Below the pieces are notes generated by a model. It was not told where the DNA came from, made no database searches, and saw nothing but the letters and a program-made list of their open reading frames with translations. A stretch of 64,000 nt of DNA from Rhodopseudomonas palustris (GTDB lineage: Bacteria > Pseudomonadota > Alphaproteobacteria > Rhizobiales > Xanthobacteraceae), in contig NZ_QKQS01000010.1 in assembly GCF_003226555.1 (NCBI RefSeq), positions 24,786-88,785 on the forward strand, written 5' to 3'. Both the position numbers and the translations under genes were made by a program. Positions 1 to 9,278 of this stretch are shown piece after piece (within the stretch, counting starts at the first letter, position 1; each line of letters starts with the position of its first letter).

Positions 1-1788
1 ATCGTCATTGTCACGGTCGTCGAACAGCACCGCGAGGATATCGACACCGAGGTGTTCTTTGACGATTGCCGCGCCGAGTTCGACATCGGCGCGGAATTCG
101 CGATCGGACTCGAAGAGCCGCCGCCCCATCCCCGGGTACTGAGCGCCCTGGCCGGGAAACATGAACACCGCGCCGGGACGAAGTGATACCGACCGCGCAT
201 CGGAGCTGACTTCCCGCAGCGACCGGACTGCTCCCTCCACGGAGTTCACCGCGACCGCCCAGCGCCGATCGAACGTTCGCCGCCCTGCAGCCAGGGTGTG
301 GGCAAGTTCGTTCAAACCAACCCGTTCTCCACGCTGCACTGCGGTTTCAAGATGGTCGGCGAGCCGCAGCCGCATTGTCTCCAGCGCGGTGGGAGTCTTG
401 GCAGACAGCCGGAGAACCACTGCATTCTCGACCTGCGACGCCCCCTCCGCAGCAGTCGGCGGCGACTCTTCCAGGCACAAATGAACATTGGTGCCTCCGA
501 CGCCGAAGGCGCTGACGCCGGCGCGACGCGGCGCATCGCCGCGAGGCCACTCCTGCAATTCCGTCGTCACCCGAAATCCCCGCTTGGCGAGGTCGAGGCG
601 TGGGTTCGGCTCGGCAAAATTCGCCTGAGGCGGAAGAATGCCGTGGTGAAGCATCAACGCGGTCTTGATCAGACCCGTTACGCCCGCCGCGGCATCCAAG
701 TGACCGACATTGGCCTTCACCGATCCCAAAGCGCAGTAGCGATCGGCGACCACACCGGTGGACGCTTCAGCAAACGCTTGCGACAGCCCCTCGATCTCGA
801 TTGGATCGCCGAGCGGCGTGCCGGTACCGTGACACTCGACGTAGCCGATGGATTCAGCGTCAAATCCAGCCATCGCGAGCGCAGCCGCGATGCACTCCGC
901 CTGCCCTCCGACGCTGGGGGCCGCAAATCCGACCTTGGCTGCGCCATCATTATTGATGCCGTAACCTCTGATCACCGCATAGATCGCGTCGCGATCAGCG
1001 ACAGCATCCGCCAACCGTTTGATTGCCACCACGCCGGCGCCGGAACCGAACACAGTCCCGGCCGCGTCGATATCGAACGGCCGGCAGGTGCCATCGCGCG
1101 AGGCAATGCCGCCGTCTTGATAGATATATCCTCGCTTCTGAGGGAACGTGATCGAGACGCCACCGGCCAATGCCATGTCGCATTGCAGAGCCGCAAGACT
1201 TTCGCAGGCTTGCGCGACGGCAAGAAGCGATGTCGAACAGGCACTCTGGACAGAAACCGCCGGTCCCTTGAGATTGAGCTTGTAGGCGACCCGCGTCGCA
1301 ATGAAATCATTGAGTGTACCGAGTAGCTCCGAATAGGAGCCCACTTGGAAGTTCGACGTGAACCGCTCGACCGCTGGGCGATCGGGGCACACGTGTCGCA
1401 AAAAATAGGTATTCAGCGAGCTGCCCGCGAAGACGCCGACCGCCCCCTGATAACGCTCCGGGTCGTACCCCGCATCGTCCAACGCTTCAGCGCAAATCTC
1501 GAGGAACACCCGCTGCTGCGGATCGGTCAGATCAGCCTCGCGCGGCGACATCCCAAAGTAGTCGCTGTCGAACAGATCGACGTCGTCCAGAATCGGCTTG
1601 GACGCGACAAAATCGGGATCGGCACGCTCCTGGTCAGCGAAGGAGTCTTCCAGCTCTTCAGACGAGAAACTTGAAACGCTGGTGCGCCCCGCTTTGATGT
1701 TGTGCCAAAACTTGTGGACGTCGGATGCGCCTGGAAAGCGACCAGAGATTCCCACGATCGCGAAGCCGATCTCATTGTTGTCCGACAT
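1..1788 (-). CDS. Type I polyketide synthase, N-terminal part (KS + start of AT), truncated by window edge
   Basis: I translated the reverse strand from the ATG at 1788 and found an open frame to base 1. The product starts MSDNNEIGFAIVGISGRFPG, a ketosynthase N-terminus. The catalytic Cys lies in ACSTS near residue 184, and the His motifs are HGTGTPLGDP near 318 and ANVGHLDAAAG near 358. A linker leads to the acyltransferase opening FPGQGAQYPGMG near 546, where the sequence runs out. A complete modular PKS would continue left. It lies directly downstream of the adenylation-carrier gene at 1811-3724 (22-bp gap, same strand), so the two probably form one operon in which an activated amino acid is passed to the KS. 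KS and AT identity are clear; domain content beyond the edge and the product are unknown. Confidence 0.93.
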   Translation of the reverse strand, partial: MSDNNEIGFAIVGISGRFPGASDVHKFWHNIKAGRTSVSSFSSEELEDSFADQERADPDFVASKPILDDVDLFDSDYFGMSPREADLTDPQQRVFLEICAEALDDAGYDPERYQGAVGVFAGSSLNTYFLRHVCPDRPAVERFTSNFQVGSYSELLGTLNDFIATRVAYKLNLKGPAVSVQSACSTSLLAVAQACESLAALQCDMALAGGVSITFPQKRGYIYQDGGIASRDGTCRPFDIDAAGTVFGSGAGVVAIKRLADAVADRDAIYAVIRGYGINNDGAAKVGFAAPSVGGQAECIAAALAMAGFDAESIGYVECHGTGTPLGDPIEIEGLSQAFAEASTGVVADRYCALGSVKANVGHLDAAAGVTGLIKTALMLHHGILPPQANFAEPNPRLDLAKRGFRVTTELQEWPRGDAPRRAGVSAFGVGGTNVHLCLEESPPTAAEGASQVENAVVLRLSAKTPTALETMRLRLADHLETAVQRGERVGLNELAHTLAAGRRTFDRRWAVAVNSVEGAVRSLREVSSDARSVSLRPGAVFMFPGQGAQYPGMGRRLFESDREFRADVELGAAIVKEHLGVDILAVLFDDRDNDD

Positions 1789-1810
1789 CTCGCCTCAGCT
1801 CCGTTTAGCC

Positions 1811-3724
1811 CTATGCGTGATGGCTCCAAACGCTAATCGCCCCATGCGCCGCATTCATCGCACGTCTCTGCCGGCGGCCACGCGCCGCTCCGGCAATGGC
1901 GAGCGACCGATGCGACGCTCCATCCAAACAAGCCTGGAATTCGGAGATGCTGGGATGCGCGAACAGATCGGTTACTGGAAACCGAAGCCCAGTCGCCGCC
2001 TGAATGCGCTCGTGCGCGGCGATCATCTGGAGCGAGGTCGCGCCAAGATCGAACAGGTTCGCCCTGGCATCGACCGACTTGCCCAGCAATGCGCTCCAGA
2101 TGTCCGCAACGACCGATCCGACACTATCGCCGGAAAAGTCCTCGTCCTCATGACCGACGCCCAGCTGCTCCGCCGCGATCAGGTCGCTCAACAGCTTCGC
2201 TCTGTCGATCTTGCCGTTCTTGTTGAGCGGCAACTCATCCACGATCTTGATCGATGATGGGATCGCCTGGGCGGGAAATTGCGCCTTGAGCCTGCGGATG
2301 ACGCCGGCTTCGAGATCACCGACCACGTCGCCTGACAGCGGCTTCAAGAAAGCGACAATCCGTTTCGCGTCGCCCCGATCCGAGGACAGAACCACAGCCG
2401 CGTCGGCGACGGCTTGATCCTGCCGGAGTGCCTGTTCCACCCCGTCGAGCTCAATACGCACGCCGTTGATCTTCACTTGACGGTCCCGGCGACCACGAAA
2501 CTCGATCGCACCGTCGCTCCGACGACGGACGTAATCCCCGGTGAGATAAAGACGAGCCGCAGGATCATCCGACAACGGATCGACCACGAACTTCTCCGCT
2601 GTCAGCTCGGGGCGATTGAGATAGCCCAGCGCCAGCCCAATCCCGCCCGCGCACAGCTGACCTTCTTCACCGTCCGGAACGGGTTCCAGCGTCTCCGATA
2701 AAATGTGGACACTCGTGCCCGCAATTGGAAAGCCGATCGGGACCGCCCCATCGCCCCAGCCGGTGCGCGGGATCGAATAGCAGCACGTGAACGTCGTATT
2801 CTCGGTGGGGCCGTACCCGTTGACGATCGTGCATTCCGGCAACAGCGCCATCGCACGTCGAACGTGCGCCGGCGAAAGAACGTCGCCGCCGGCCAGTAGA
2901 GTCGTGAGGCCCGACAGCGCCTCGGGCCGCTCGTCCACCATCAGATGGAAAAGACCGGCTGTGAGCCAGGCCGTGTTGACGGAGAAACCTCCGAGCGTCT
3001 CGGCGATCCGATCGACCGACAGCACCGCATCTTCGACAATGACGATCTGCCCGCCGTTCAGCAACGGCCCCCAAATCTCCAACGTCGAGGCGTCGAACGC
3101 CAACGGCGCCGCATGCAGCATCACGGTCGCAGGCGACAGCGTCATGAAGTCCGTATCGACGACCAGCCTGACGACAGCCCGATGCGGCACCACCACGCCT
3201 TTCGGCCGCCCGGTCGACCCCGATGTGAACATCACATACGCCGGCAAGGATGAAGTCAGGTCGAGAGGCAGCGGATCTACCGGCTCATGCCGACAGGCCT
3301 CCAATTCATCACTCAATCGGCGCTGCTCTACTCCTTCAATCGGAACCGATTGATGCTCTGTCAGCGCAAGCACGGGCTGCGCATCCTGGATGGCGCTACT
3401 GATTGCTTCCAGTCCTAGCCCGACATCGACGGGCATATAGACCCCACCCGCCTTCAAGACAGCAGTCATGGCGATCAACGTATCAATCGAGCGCCCCGAG
3501 AGCAGGACAACAATTGCGCCGACCTTCACACCTCGTTTGACGAGCAACCGCGCCAATTGGTTCGACCGGCAATCAAACTCCGCGAAACTGATCTGTCCAC
3601 GCTTAGAAGCGACCGCAATCGTCTCCGGAGACTGTCTGGCAATCCGCGCCAGGATCTCCGGAATAGTGCATTGCGCGACAGGACCACTATCAGCCTCTTT
3701 CTGGATAATCACGGTACTCGCCAT
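1811..3724 (-). CDS. NRPS adenylation-PCP didomain protein
   Basis: 637 aa when started at the ATG at 3724, which follows GGAGAGAG with 5-nt spacing; the upstream ATG at 3751 lacks such a site. The adenylation core motifs are all present: A3 TSGSTGRPKG near residue 167, A4 FDASTLEIWG near 212 (Asp that contacts the amino group retained), A5 NGYGPTEN near 305, A7 LTGDY near 395, and A10 with its Lys (LNKNGK) near 500. A carrier domain follows with the phosphopantetheine Ser in GATSLQM near 563. There is no condensation or thioesterase domain. By family knowledge it adenylates an amino acid and loads it onto its own carrier. With a KS-AT protein encoded just downstream, it is probably the starter or entry module of an NRPS-PKS hybrid. 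Substrate not predicted. Confidence 0.93.
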   Translation of the reverse strand: MASTVIIQKEADSGPVAQCTIPEILARIARQSPETIAVASKRGQISFAEFDCRSNQLARLLVKRGVKVGAIVVLLSGRSIDTLIAMTAVLKAGGVYMPVDVGLGLEAISSAIQDAQPVLALTEHQSVPIEGVEQRRLSDELEACRHEPVDPLPLDLTSSLPAYVMFTSGSTGRPKGVVVPHRAVVRLVVDTDFMTLSPATVMLHAAPLAFDASTLEIWGPLLNGGQIVIVEDAVLSVDRIAETLGGFSVNTAWLTAGLFHLMVDERPEALSGLTTLLAGGDVLSPAHVRRAMALLPECTIVNGYGPTENTTFTCCYSIPRTGWGDGAVPIGFPIAGTSVHILSETLEPVPDGEEGQLCAGGIGLALGYLNRPELTAEKFVVDPLSDDPAARLYLTGDYVRRRSDGAIEFRGRRDRQVKINGVRIELDGVEQALRQDQAVADAAVVLSSDRGDAKRIVAFLKPLSGDVVGDLEAGVIRRLKAQFPAQAIPSSIKIVDELPLNKNGKIDRAKLLSDLIAAEQLGVGHEDEDFSGDSVGSVVADIWSALLGKSVDARANLFDLGATSLQMIAAHERIQAATGLRFPVTDLFAHPSISEFQACLDGASHRSLAIAGAARGRRQRRAMNAAHGAISVWSHHA

Positions 3725-4247
3725 GAACACTCTCTCCCGCGACCGGCTCACCGCAATCTGCCCCCGCAGATTGCATCAGCTTACTCTCGTCTTATCCATA
3801 TGTGGAAGAGCTAACGCACACGGTTCACGCGAGCCTGATCTTTATTGTCCTTATTGGTCTCACCTGCTGCTAACGACGACCGCACCGATCCACGCGTGTT
3901 GACACATACGTCAACACGCCCCCCTCCCTCGCTCCTGATACACCCTCTGGAGCCCCCTCGGCCGACATCCAGACAGAACATGATCCACGCCAAGAACCCC
4001 TTGCAACATGAGCACTTCGCTACTTCGCGACATCTCAATAATGAACAAGACCGCGAGCCTCATTTCGGCAAGAGAACAACTCGCACTTGAAACTTTCCAC
4101 AAAACCCACAATGATACTTCTCGATGCGCCGTCGCTCACTTCGATGCAGTTAAGCGCTAATCGATCAAGAAATTTCTGAAAGTACGTTGAACGTCGAACT
4201 GTTCAACACCGAATGCATCTTCGTCAACGATCATTGGTTATCGCACG
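3725..4247. promoter_or_regulatory. Divergent intergenic control region between NRPS/PKS and acyltransferase operons
   Basis: 523 bp with no convincing gene; the short frames here are arginine/proline-rich and lack a ribosome site. It must hold the promoters for the minus-strand NRPS/PKS pair and the plus-strand acyltransferase. It is AT-richer toward the plus-strand gene (4090-4240). The main structured element is the dyad at 3894-3919, listed separately. Confidence 0.6.
3894..3919. promoter_or_regulatory. Perfect 10+10 bp dyad, candidate operator
   Basis: GCGTGTTGAC at 3894-3903 and its exact reverse complement GTCAACACGC at 3910-3919 are separated by 6 bp. The centre is about 180 bp upstream of the NRPS start and 340 bp upstream of the acyltransferase start. 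No T-run follows, so a dimeric regulator site is more likely than a terminator. The regulator is not identified and no regulatory gene lies nearby. Confidence 0.55.
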
Positions 4248-5387
4248 ATGTCATTGCAATCGCTCGGAGATCGCCTTGATGCAAGCGCCGGCCGACCGTC
4301 CGGCTTCGATTACATGAAGATCTCGCTCGCCATCTCGGTGATCGCGACGCACAGCGTGCTGACGAGCTATGGCCAAGCCGCGGATGCTGCAATGTGGGAC
4401 ACTCCCGCACGGCCATTTCTCAGATCGGTTCTTCCGATGTTCTTCGGCGTCAGCGGATTTCTGGTCGCCGCAAGCCTGGACCGCTGCAAGACGCTCATCA
4501 AATTTTTCGGACTTCGGGCGATCAGAATATTTCCTGCACTTGCCGTCGAGGTCGTTCTGTCTGCTTTTCTTATCGGCCCAATGCTCACGACGTTGGCATT
4601 GAGAGACTATTTCACAGACCAACTGTTCTTTCTCTACCTGCTCAACGCAATTGGCGAGATCCACTATCTGCTTCCAGGAGTATTCCACGACAATCCGAAG
4701 CCCGACACTGTAAACGCTCAGCTCTGGACTGTCCCCTACGAGCTGTACACCTACGGCGCGATCGGCGTTCTGGCTCTAGCGGGCGTTCAGCGATATCGAA
4801 TCTTGGGCCCCTTGTCTGTCATTGTTCTTGTCGTGTTTCACTTTTTCGCCCGTCTGTGGTGGCACGGATGGCAATATGAGCCATTCAACGGAAATGTGCC
4901 GGGGCTTGCCCTGATGATCTCCGGACTCGTCGGCCTGTCGCTCTATTACTACCGTTACCAGATCCCATGGCGCTGGTCGGTATTTTGGTGCGCCACAGCA
5001 GTTGCTCTGCTCGGGATGTACTCCCGTTATGGCGGTGAATATTTCGGCGCGTTGGTCGTTCCTTACGTCGCGATTTTCCTCGGCCTAACCACGCCGCGGC
5101 GCCTCGCAATCGTTCGCGATCGCGATTACTCCTACGGGATCTACCTATACGGCTTCGTGATCCAACAGACATTCGCAGCCACTATCCCGGCCGGACGTGT
5201 CTGGTGGATCAATATTCTGGTGTGCGTGCCGATGGCGGCGATCCTGGCAGCCATGTCCTGGCACTTTGTAGAGCGCCCCGCTCAGCAACTGAAATCTCTG
5301 GTCTCGGCTCTCGAAAGGCACTATCTGCGGATCACTCGCCGAACCACCGTACTCCCCCAGAGCGCTCCCGCAAGGGCGGATGCATGA
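4248..5387 (+). CDS. Acyltransferase 3 family membrane protein (OafA/YrhL type)
   Basis: 379 aa with about ten hydrophobic segments. It begins GFDYMKISLAISVIATHS, the usual first helix with the catalytic-type His of acyltransferase-3 proteins, and continues with the PMFFGVSGFLVA segment and RAIRIFPAL arginine patch. The typical WTVPYELYTYG motif lies in the middle and HFVERPAQQ closes the last helix. These proteins O-acylate sugars at the inner membrane, so acetylation or another acylation of the locus polysaccharide is the likely role. The ATG lies after the divergent control region; 89 bp separate it from the glycosidase downstream. Confidence 0.9.
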   Translation: MSLQSLGDRLDASAGRPSGFDYMKISLAISVIATHSVLTSYGQAADAAMWDTPARPFLRSVLPMFFGVSGFLVAASLDRCKTLIKFFGLRAIRIFPALAVEVVLSAFLIGPMLTTLALRDYFTDQLFFLYLLNAIGEIHYLLPGVFHDNPKPDTVNAQLWTVPYELYTYGAIGVLALAGVQRYRILGPLSVIVLVVFHFFARLWWHGWQYEPFNGNVPGLALMISGLVGLSLYYYRYQIPWRWSVFWCATAVALLGMYSRYGGEYFGALVVPYVAIFLGLTTPRRLAIVRDRDYSYGIYLYGFVIQQTFAATIPAGRVWWINILVCVPMAAILAAMSWHFVERPAQQLKSLVSALERHYLRITRRTTVLPQSAPARADA

Positions 5388-5476
5388 GAAGATGAACGCC
5401 CTGCCACAATTGCGGCTCCTGCTCGGACGCGCCCGAGCCAATGCGTTGACAATGTGATGGGGTGAGGCAAGCCAGA

Positions 5477-7294
5477 ATGGCGATCGACGGCACTCGTCTT
5501 GAGCGTCCATCATCCATTCTTGGGCAGCTCCGCACTCGGAAGCGCCGGTTGACGCTCGCCGCCGTGACGCTCAGCGTGATGGCAGGGACCGCGGTATTTG
5601 ATCAACGCAGCAGCTTCGCTTCGGGTGCGACCAGAGACCACTCAGAGCAGACGATCAGCCCTTGGGGCGTCGCCACCGGCGCCGAATGGCTCGATGATCA
5701 CCGGCGCTTCAATCCGATCCTGGCAGGGGCCGGCGTGAAATGGCTGCGGGCCTTTCAGGAATGGCAGACAGTTCAGCCAAACCGAGGCACATGGAACTGG
5801 GCCCCGTCGGATCGACTGATCGGCGATGCGGCAGCCAACCGCATCAGCCTTCTGTATCCTCTCGCCTATTTGCCCCCCTGGGCTTCCGCCGACGGCAGCA
5901 CGCGCGCCTTTCCGATCAAGGACATCCAATACTGGAGAGACTATGTCGGCGCTATCGTTGAGCGCTATCATGGAACGGTGAAGAACTGGGAGATCTGGAA
6001 CGAGTTCAACGGCAGTTTCGCCATCAACGGAAACCCGTCCATCTACGCGGAGCTGGTCAGGGAAGCGTCGATTGCTGCAAAGCGGATCGATCCCTCGGCA
6101 AGGATCGGGCTCAGCGTGGCAAACTTCGACGTCGGCTTTCTGCAGCGCGCGATCGAAGCGGGCGCGGCCGGTCATTTCGACTTTATCTGCGTCCACCCCT
6201 ACGAGAAGCTGGACCTGATCGAAGCCGGAGGAGAGACTGAGTTCATGGCGATGGCATCGACGCTGCGTCGGATGCTCGCCTCCCACAAGCTCGACGATAC
6301 GCTCCCGCTCTGGATATCGGAAGTCGGTGCAGTCGCGACGACCGAGCCACAGTCCGAAGCAACCCAGTCGCGATTGCTGACAAAAGCCTACATCCTGGGG
6401 CTCGCGTCCGGTTTCGAAAAGATCTTCTGGTTCGAAGCGCGGGGGCCTGCCTATCACGATCAGGCAGACCACGGATTGCTCCGAACGGACTATTCACCGC
6501 GCCCCTCGTTTGTCGCACTTGCGACGTTGATCCGTCTACTGGGCGATCGCCCGACATATATTGGATCGGTAAGAGCGGGCGCTGACGGTCTCGGCTTTGT
6601 CTTCGAGGGCCGACAAGGTTTCGTAATGGCCGCTTGGAACAGCTCGGAAAAGGCCGCGGAAATGACCTTCGAGGCGCCGGTCCTGGTCACGCGTACCGAC
6701 GGCTCGGAGGCCCCCCTGAATGCACGCCGGCCCGTCAGCCTGTCATCCGCCCCGGTGTTCCTTTCGAGGCTCCCCGACGCGATCGTGGAGCAGGCGAAGA
6801 GAAGCCATAACCTGCCGATCCAGCAAGATAGCGATTATTCGGGCGCCAATGCCGTCACGCTCTCTCTTCGCGAGACCAATCGCGGCAGCGGCGTGAAGCA
6901 GATCAATCCGCAGACCACCAAAGTGTTCGAGGACGAGGGGGCTGCGTCAAGGCGGCTCGATTTTTCGGTCGCGAACAACGAAGGTCACTACGCCTATTTC
7001 TCTGTGTCTCCGCAGTTCGTTCCGTGGGGTACCCGTCGATTGCAGATCACAATAGCGGTGAAGCGGCTCCCCGGAAGTCCGACGGCGGGATTCAGTTTGG
7101 ACTATGAGTCCCAGAGAGGCTACGTCAGCGCTCCGTATCGCGAGATACCGAGCGCGTCAGACTGGCAGCAATTGACGTGGACGATCGACGACGCGAACTT
7201 CGTCGGTCAGTGGGGCTGGCACTTTCGGATCAATGCAATTGCTTCGCCTAGCGAATTTCTGATCAGGGACGTTCGTGTGGCAAGGCTGCCATGA
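5477..7294 (+). CDS. Exported glycoside hydrolase, clan A fold (GH39/GH5-like)
   Basis: 605 aa from the ATG at 5477; an in-frame ATG five codons earlier is possible. A basic N-terminus and hydrophobic helix near residues 28-45 suggest export or a membrane anchor. The catalytic barrel shows the acid/base motif EIWNEF near residue 175 and a probable nucleophile in WISEVGA near 280, the clan GH-A arrangement seen in GH39 and GH5 enzymes. The C-terminal 200 residues look like a beta-sandwich carbohydrate-binding module. Glycosidases inside exopolysaccharide loci usually trim or length-control the polymer. Exact GH family and linkage are not decidable by eye. Confidence 0.82.
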   Translation: MAIDGTRLERPSSILGQLRTRKRRLTLAAVTLSVMAGTAVFDQRSSFASGATRDHSEQTISPWGVATGAEWLDDHRRFNPILAGAGVKWLRAFQEWQTVQPNRGTWNWAPSDRLIGDAAANRISLLYPLAYLPPWASADGSTRAFPIKDIQYWRDYVGAIVERYHGTVKNWEIWNEFNGSFAINGNPSIYAELVREASIAAKRIDPSARIGLSVANFDVGFLQRAIEAGAAGHFDFICVHPYEKLDLIEAGGETEFMAMASTLRRMLASHKLDDTLPLWISEVGAVATTEPQSEATQSRLLTKAYILGLASGFEKIFWFEARGPAYHDQADHGLLRTDYSPRPSFVALATLIRLLGDRPTYIGSVRAGADGLGFVFEGRQGFVMAAWNSSEKAAEMTFEAPVLVTRTDGSEAPLNARRPVSLSSAPVFLSRLPDAIVEQAKRSHNLPIQQDSDYSGANAVTLSLRETNRGSGVKQINPQTTKVFEDEGAASRRLDFSVANNEGHYAYFSVSPQFVPWGTRRLQITIAVKRLPGSPTAGFSLDYESQRGYVSAPYREIPSASDWQQLTWTIDDANFVGQWGWHFRINAIASPSEFLIRDVRVARLP

Positions 7295-7529
7295 CACCGG
7301 ATGCAGATCGGACCATCATCGATGTACCGGTCGCGATAGGGCTGAACAGGAGCTGCTCGTATCTGGTCAAACACGGCTCAATGTGTCCGGTCACTCTGCA
7401 TCGCCGCGGCGATTGCCGAGCGTCCCCTCTCCGTCCGCAAGGCATCTTGCCTGAACGGATGAGTGTCTATGCGAACAACCCGGCATGAAAGAGATTTCCG
7501 GCATCAGACCGGACTGATAGGCTGGACAA

Positions 7530-9278
7530 ATGCATGTCGAGAACCTTGCTCACTTCAGCGCCGAAACTCATTTTGAGGCCGACCTCGTCATTGTCGGAGG
7601 TGGCCCGGCGGGCCTCTCGGTGGCACGCGAGTTGCGACGTGCTCCGCTACGCATCCTGATCGTCGAGAGCGGATTGCTTGAAGAGGCACCCGAAGCAACC
7701 GAGCTTTCGACGCTGGAGAGCATCGGCGAGCCGAGCGCCCCACAGCAGATCGAGAAGAGGATAGCGTTTCACGGAGCCAATAGCCGGTCCTGGGCCCAGG
7801 ACCGGCAGCCTTACGGCGTCCGTTGTCGAGCGCTCGGCGGCTCGACGCATGCTTGGGCTGGCAAATCAGCTGCCTTCGATGGCATCGATTTTGAGGAACG
7901 AGCGTGGGTCCCGCAGTCCGGCTGGCCGATCGAGCGATCCTGCCTCGATCCGTTTCTGGAACGAGCGGCCGACATCCTGAACCTCGGACCGAACCGTTAC
8001 GACGACACCCTTTGGACGCTTCTCGGCATCTCACCTCCTGAACCCCAGCTCACCGCGCAGGGACTTCGCTCGTTCTTTTGGCAGTTCTCGCGATCCCGGA
8101 TCGATCCGCTCGATATCATGCGGTTCGGGGCGGACTTTTTAAGGTTGGACGGCGACAACGTTCGGATTCTGCTCAACGCTACAGCGACACGCATCGATCT
8201 GACCCAGGAGGGAGATGCGTTTCGCGGCGTGGAGATTGCGACAACCGACGGACAGCGTCACACGGTGCACGCAAGGGCTGCAGTGATTGCCGGTGGCGGC
8301 ATCGAAAACGCCCGCCTTCTGCTCGCATCCAACATGGTTCATGCCAACGGCGTTGGAAATCAGTACGATCTGGTGGGCCGTTTTCTAATGGACCACGCTG
8401 GGGCACGAATAGCCAGGTTCGGCGGACCGAACGCAAACCGGATTATGCGGCGGTTTGGGTTCTACGGCCTACGCAATCGCCGCGGTACCTCCATGTACAT
8501 GCATGGCCTCGCGATCACCCCCGAGATTCAGGAGCGCGAGCATCTCTTGAATTCGGCGATCTATTTCATGCCGGAGCACGCGGCGGACGACCCTTGGGAC
8601 GCCGTCAAGCGGCTCCTTACCGGGAAGAGCAAACGACAGGTCAAGGATATCATGCGGGCCGTCGCTGGTGCCGGACTCCTCGGCAAGGGCGCCGCCATGA
8701 AGCTGATATCCAGCGACCGACTGCCCCTCGCGGTCAAGGATTTCGTCGTTCAGGCCGCCATTAGGTACATGCCGAATGTGGCCGCGGACGACTTTCTCAG
8801 TCGCGGCGTTCCCCACAAGGTGACCGACGTCTGGATCGACGCGATATCTGAACAAAGGCCTGATCCGGACAGCCGCATCACGTTGTCAGAGACGACGGAC
8901 AGGCTGGGCCTCCCGCTTCCACGGGTCAATTGGAGGATCAACGCAGACGAGCGCCGGACGATCATGCGGCTCGGGCACATCGTAGAGTCGGCTTTCGCCC
9001 AAGCTCAGCTCCCGAAGCCAATTCTGGAACCGTGGGTGGTAGAGGGCACGTACAACGACGCGGTGATCATCGACATGGCTCACAGCATGGGCACGACCCG
9101 GATGTCTGCCTCAGCGCGATCAGGGGTTGTCGATGAACATTGCCAAGTGCATGGCGTACGTAACCTTTATGTCGCCGGAAGCTCGGTCTTTCCGACGAGT
9201 GGCCACGCCAATCCAACTCTGATGATCGTGGCCTTTGCGGTTCGTCTTGCCGATCGGATACGACAGACCATGCTATAA
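7530..9278 (+). CDS. GMC-family FAD-dependent oxidoreductase
   Basis: 582 aa. The N-terminal dinucleotide fold is clear: DLVIVGGGPAGLSVARELRR at residues 12-31, followed by an acidic ribose-binding stretch LIVESG. The C-terminal GMC domain shows HSMGTTRMSAS near 517 and GHANPTLMIVAFAVRLADRI at the end, which closes the FAD site. It probably oxidises a sugar or alcohol group during polysaccharide or lipid-linked intermediate synthesis. About 235 bp separate it from the glycosidase; that gap holds only a 65-codon frame starting inside the glycosidase stop, which I do not accept as a gene. It converges with, and overlaps by 6 bp, the membrane protein on the other strand. Confidence 0.9.
   Translation: MHVENLAHFSAETHFEADLVIVGGGPAGLSVARELRRAPLRILIVESGLLEEAPEATELSTLESIGEPSAPQQIEKRIAFHGANSRSWAQDRQPYGVRCRALGGSTHAWAGKSAAFDGIDFEERAWVPQSGWPIERSCLDPFLERAADILNLGPNRYDDTLWTLLGISPPEPQLTAQGLRSFFWQFSRSRIDPLDIMRFGADFLRLDGDNVRILLNATATRIDLTQEGDAFRGVEIATTDGQRHTVHARAAVIAGGGIENARLLLASNMVHANGVGNQYDLVGRFLMDHAGARIARFGGPNANRIMRRFGFYGLRNRRGTSMYMHGLAITPEIQEREHLLNSAIYFMPEHAADDPWDAVKRLLTGKSKRQVKDIMRAVAGAGLLGKGAAMKLISSDRLPLAVKDFVVQAAIRYMPNVAADDFLSRGVPHKVTDVWIDAISEQRPDPDSRITLSETTDRLGLPLPRVNWRINADERRTIMRLGHIVESAFAQAQLPKPILEPWVVEGTYNDAVIIDMAHSMGTTRMSASARSGVVDEHCQVHGVRNLYVAGSSVFPTSGHANPTLMIVAFAVRLADRIRQTML

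Noticed and set aside
298..1326. 342-codon plus-strand frame
   Set aside because: Antisense to the ketosynthase gene, whose catalytic motifs are all present on the minus strand.
7291..7488. 65-codon frame starting in the glycosidase stop
   Set aside because: Coupled-looking start, but the product is not protein-like and has no recognisable family; kept as non-coding.
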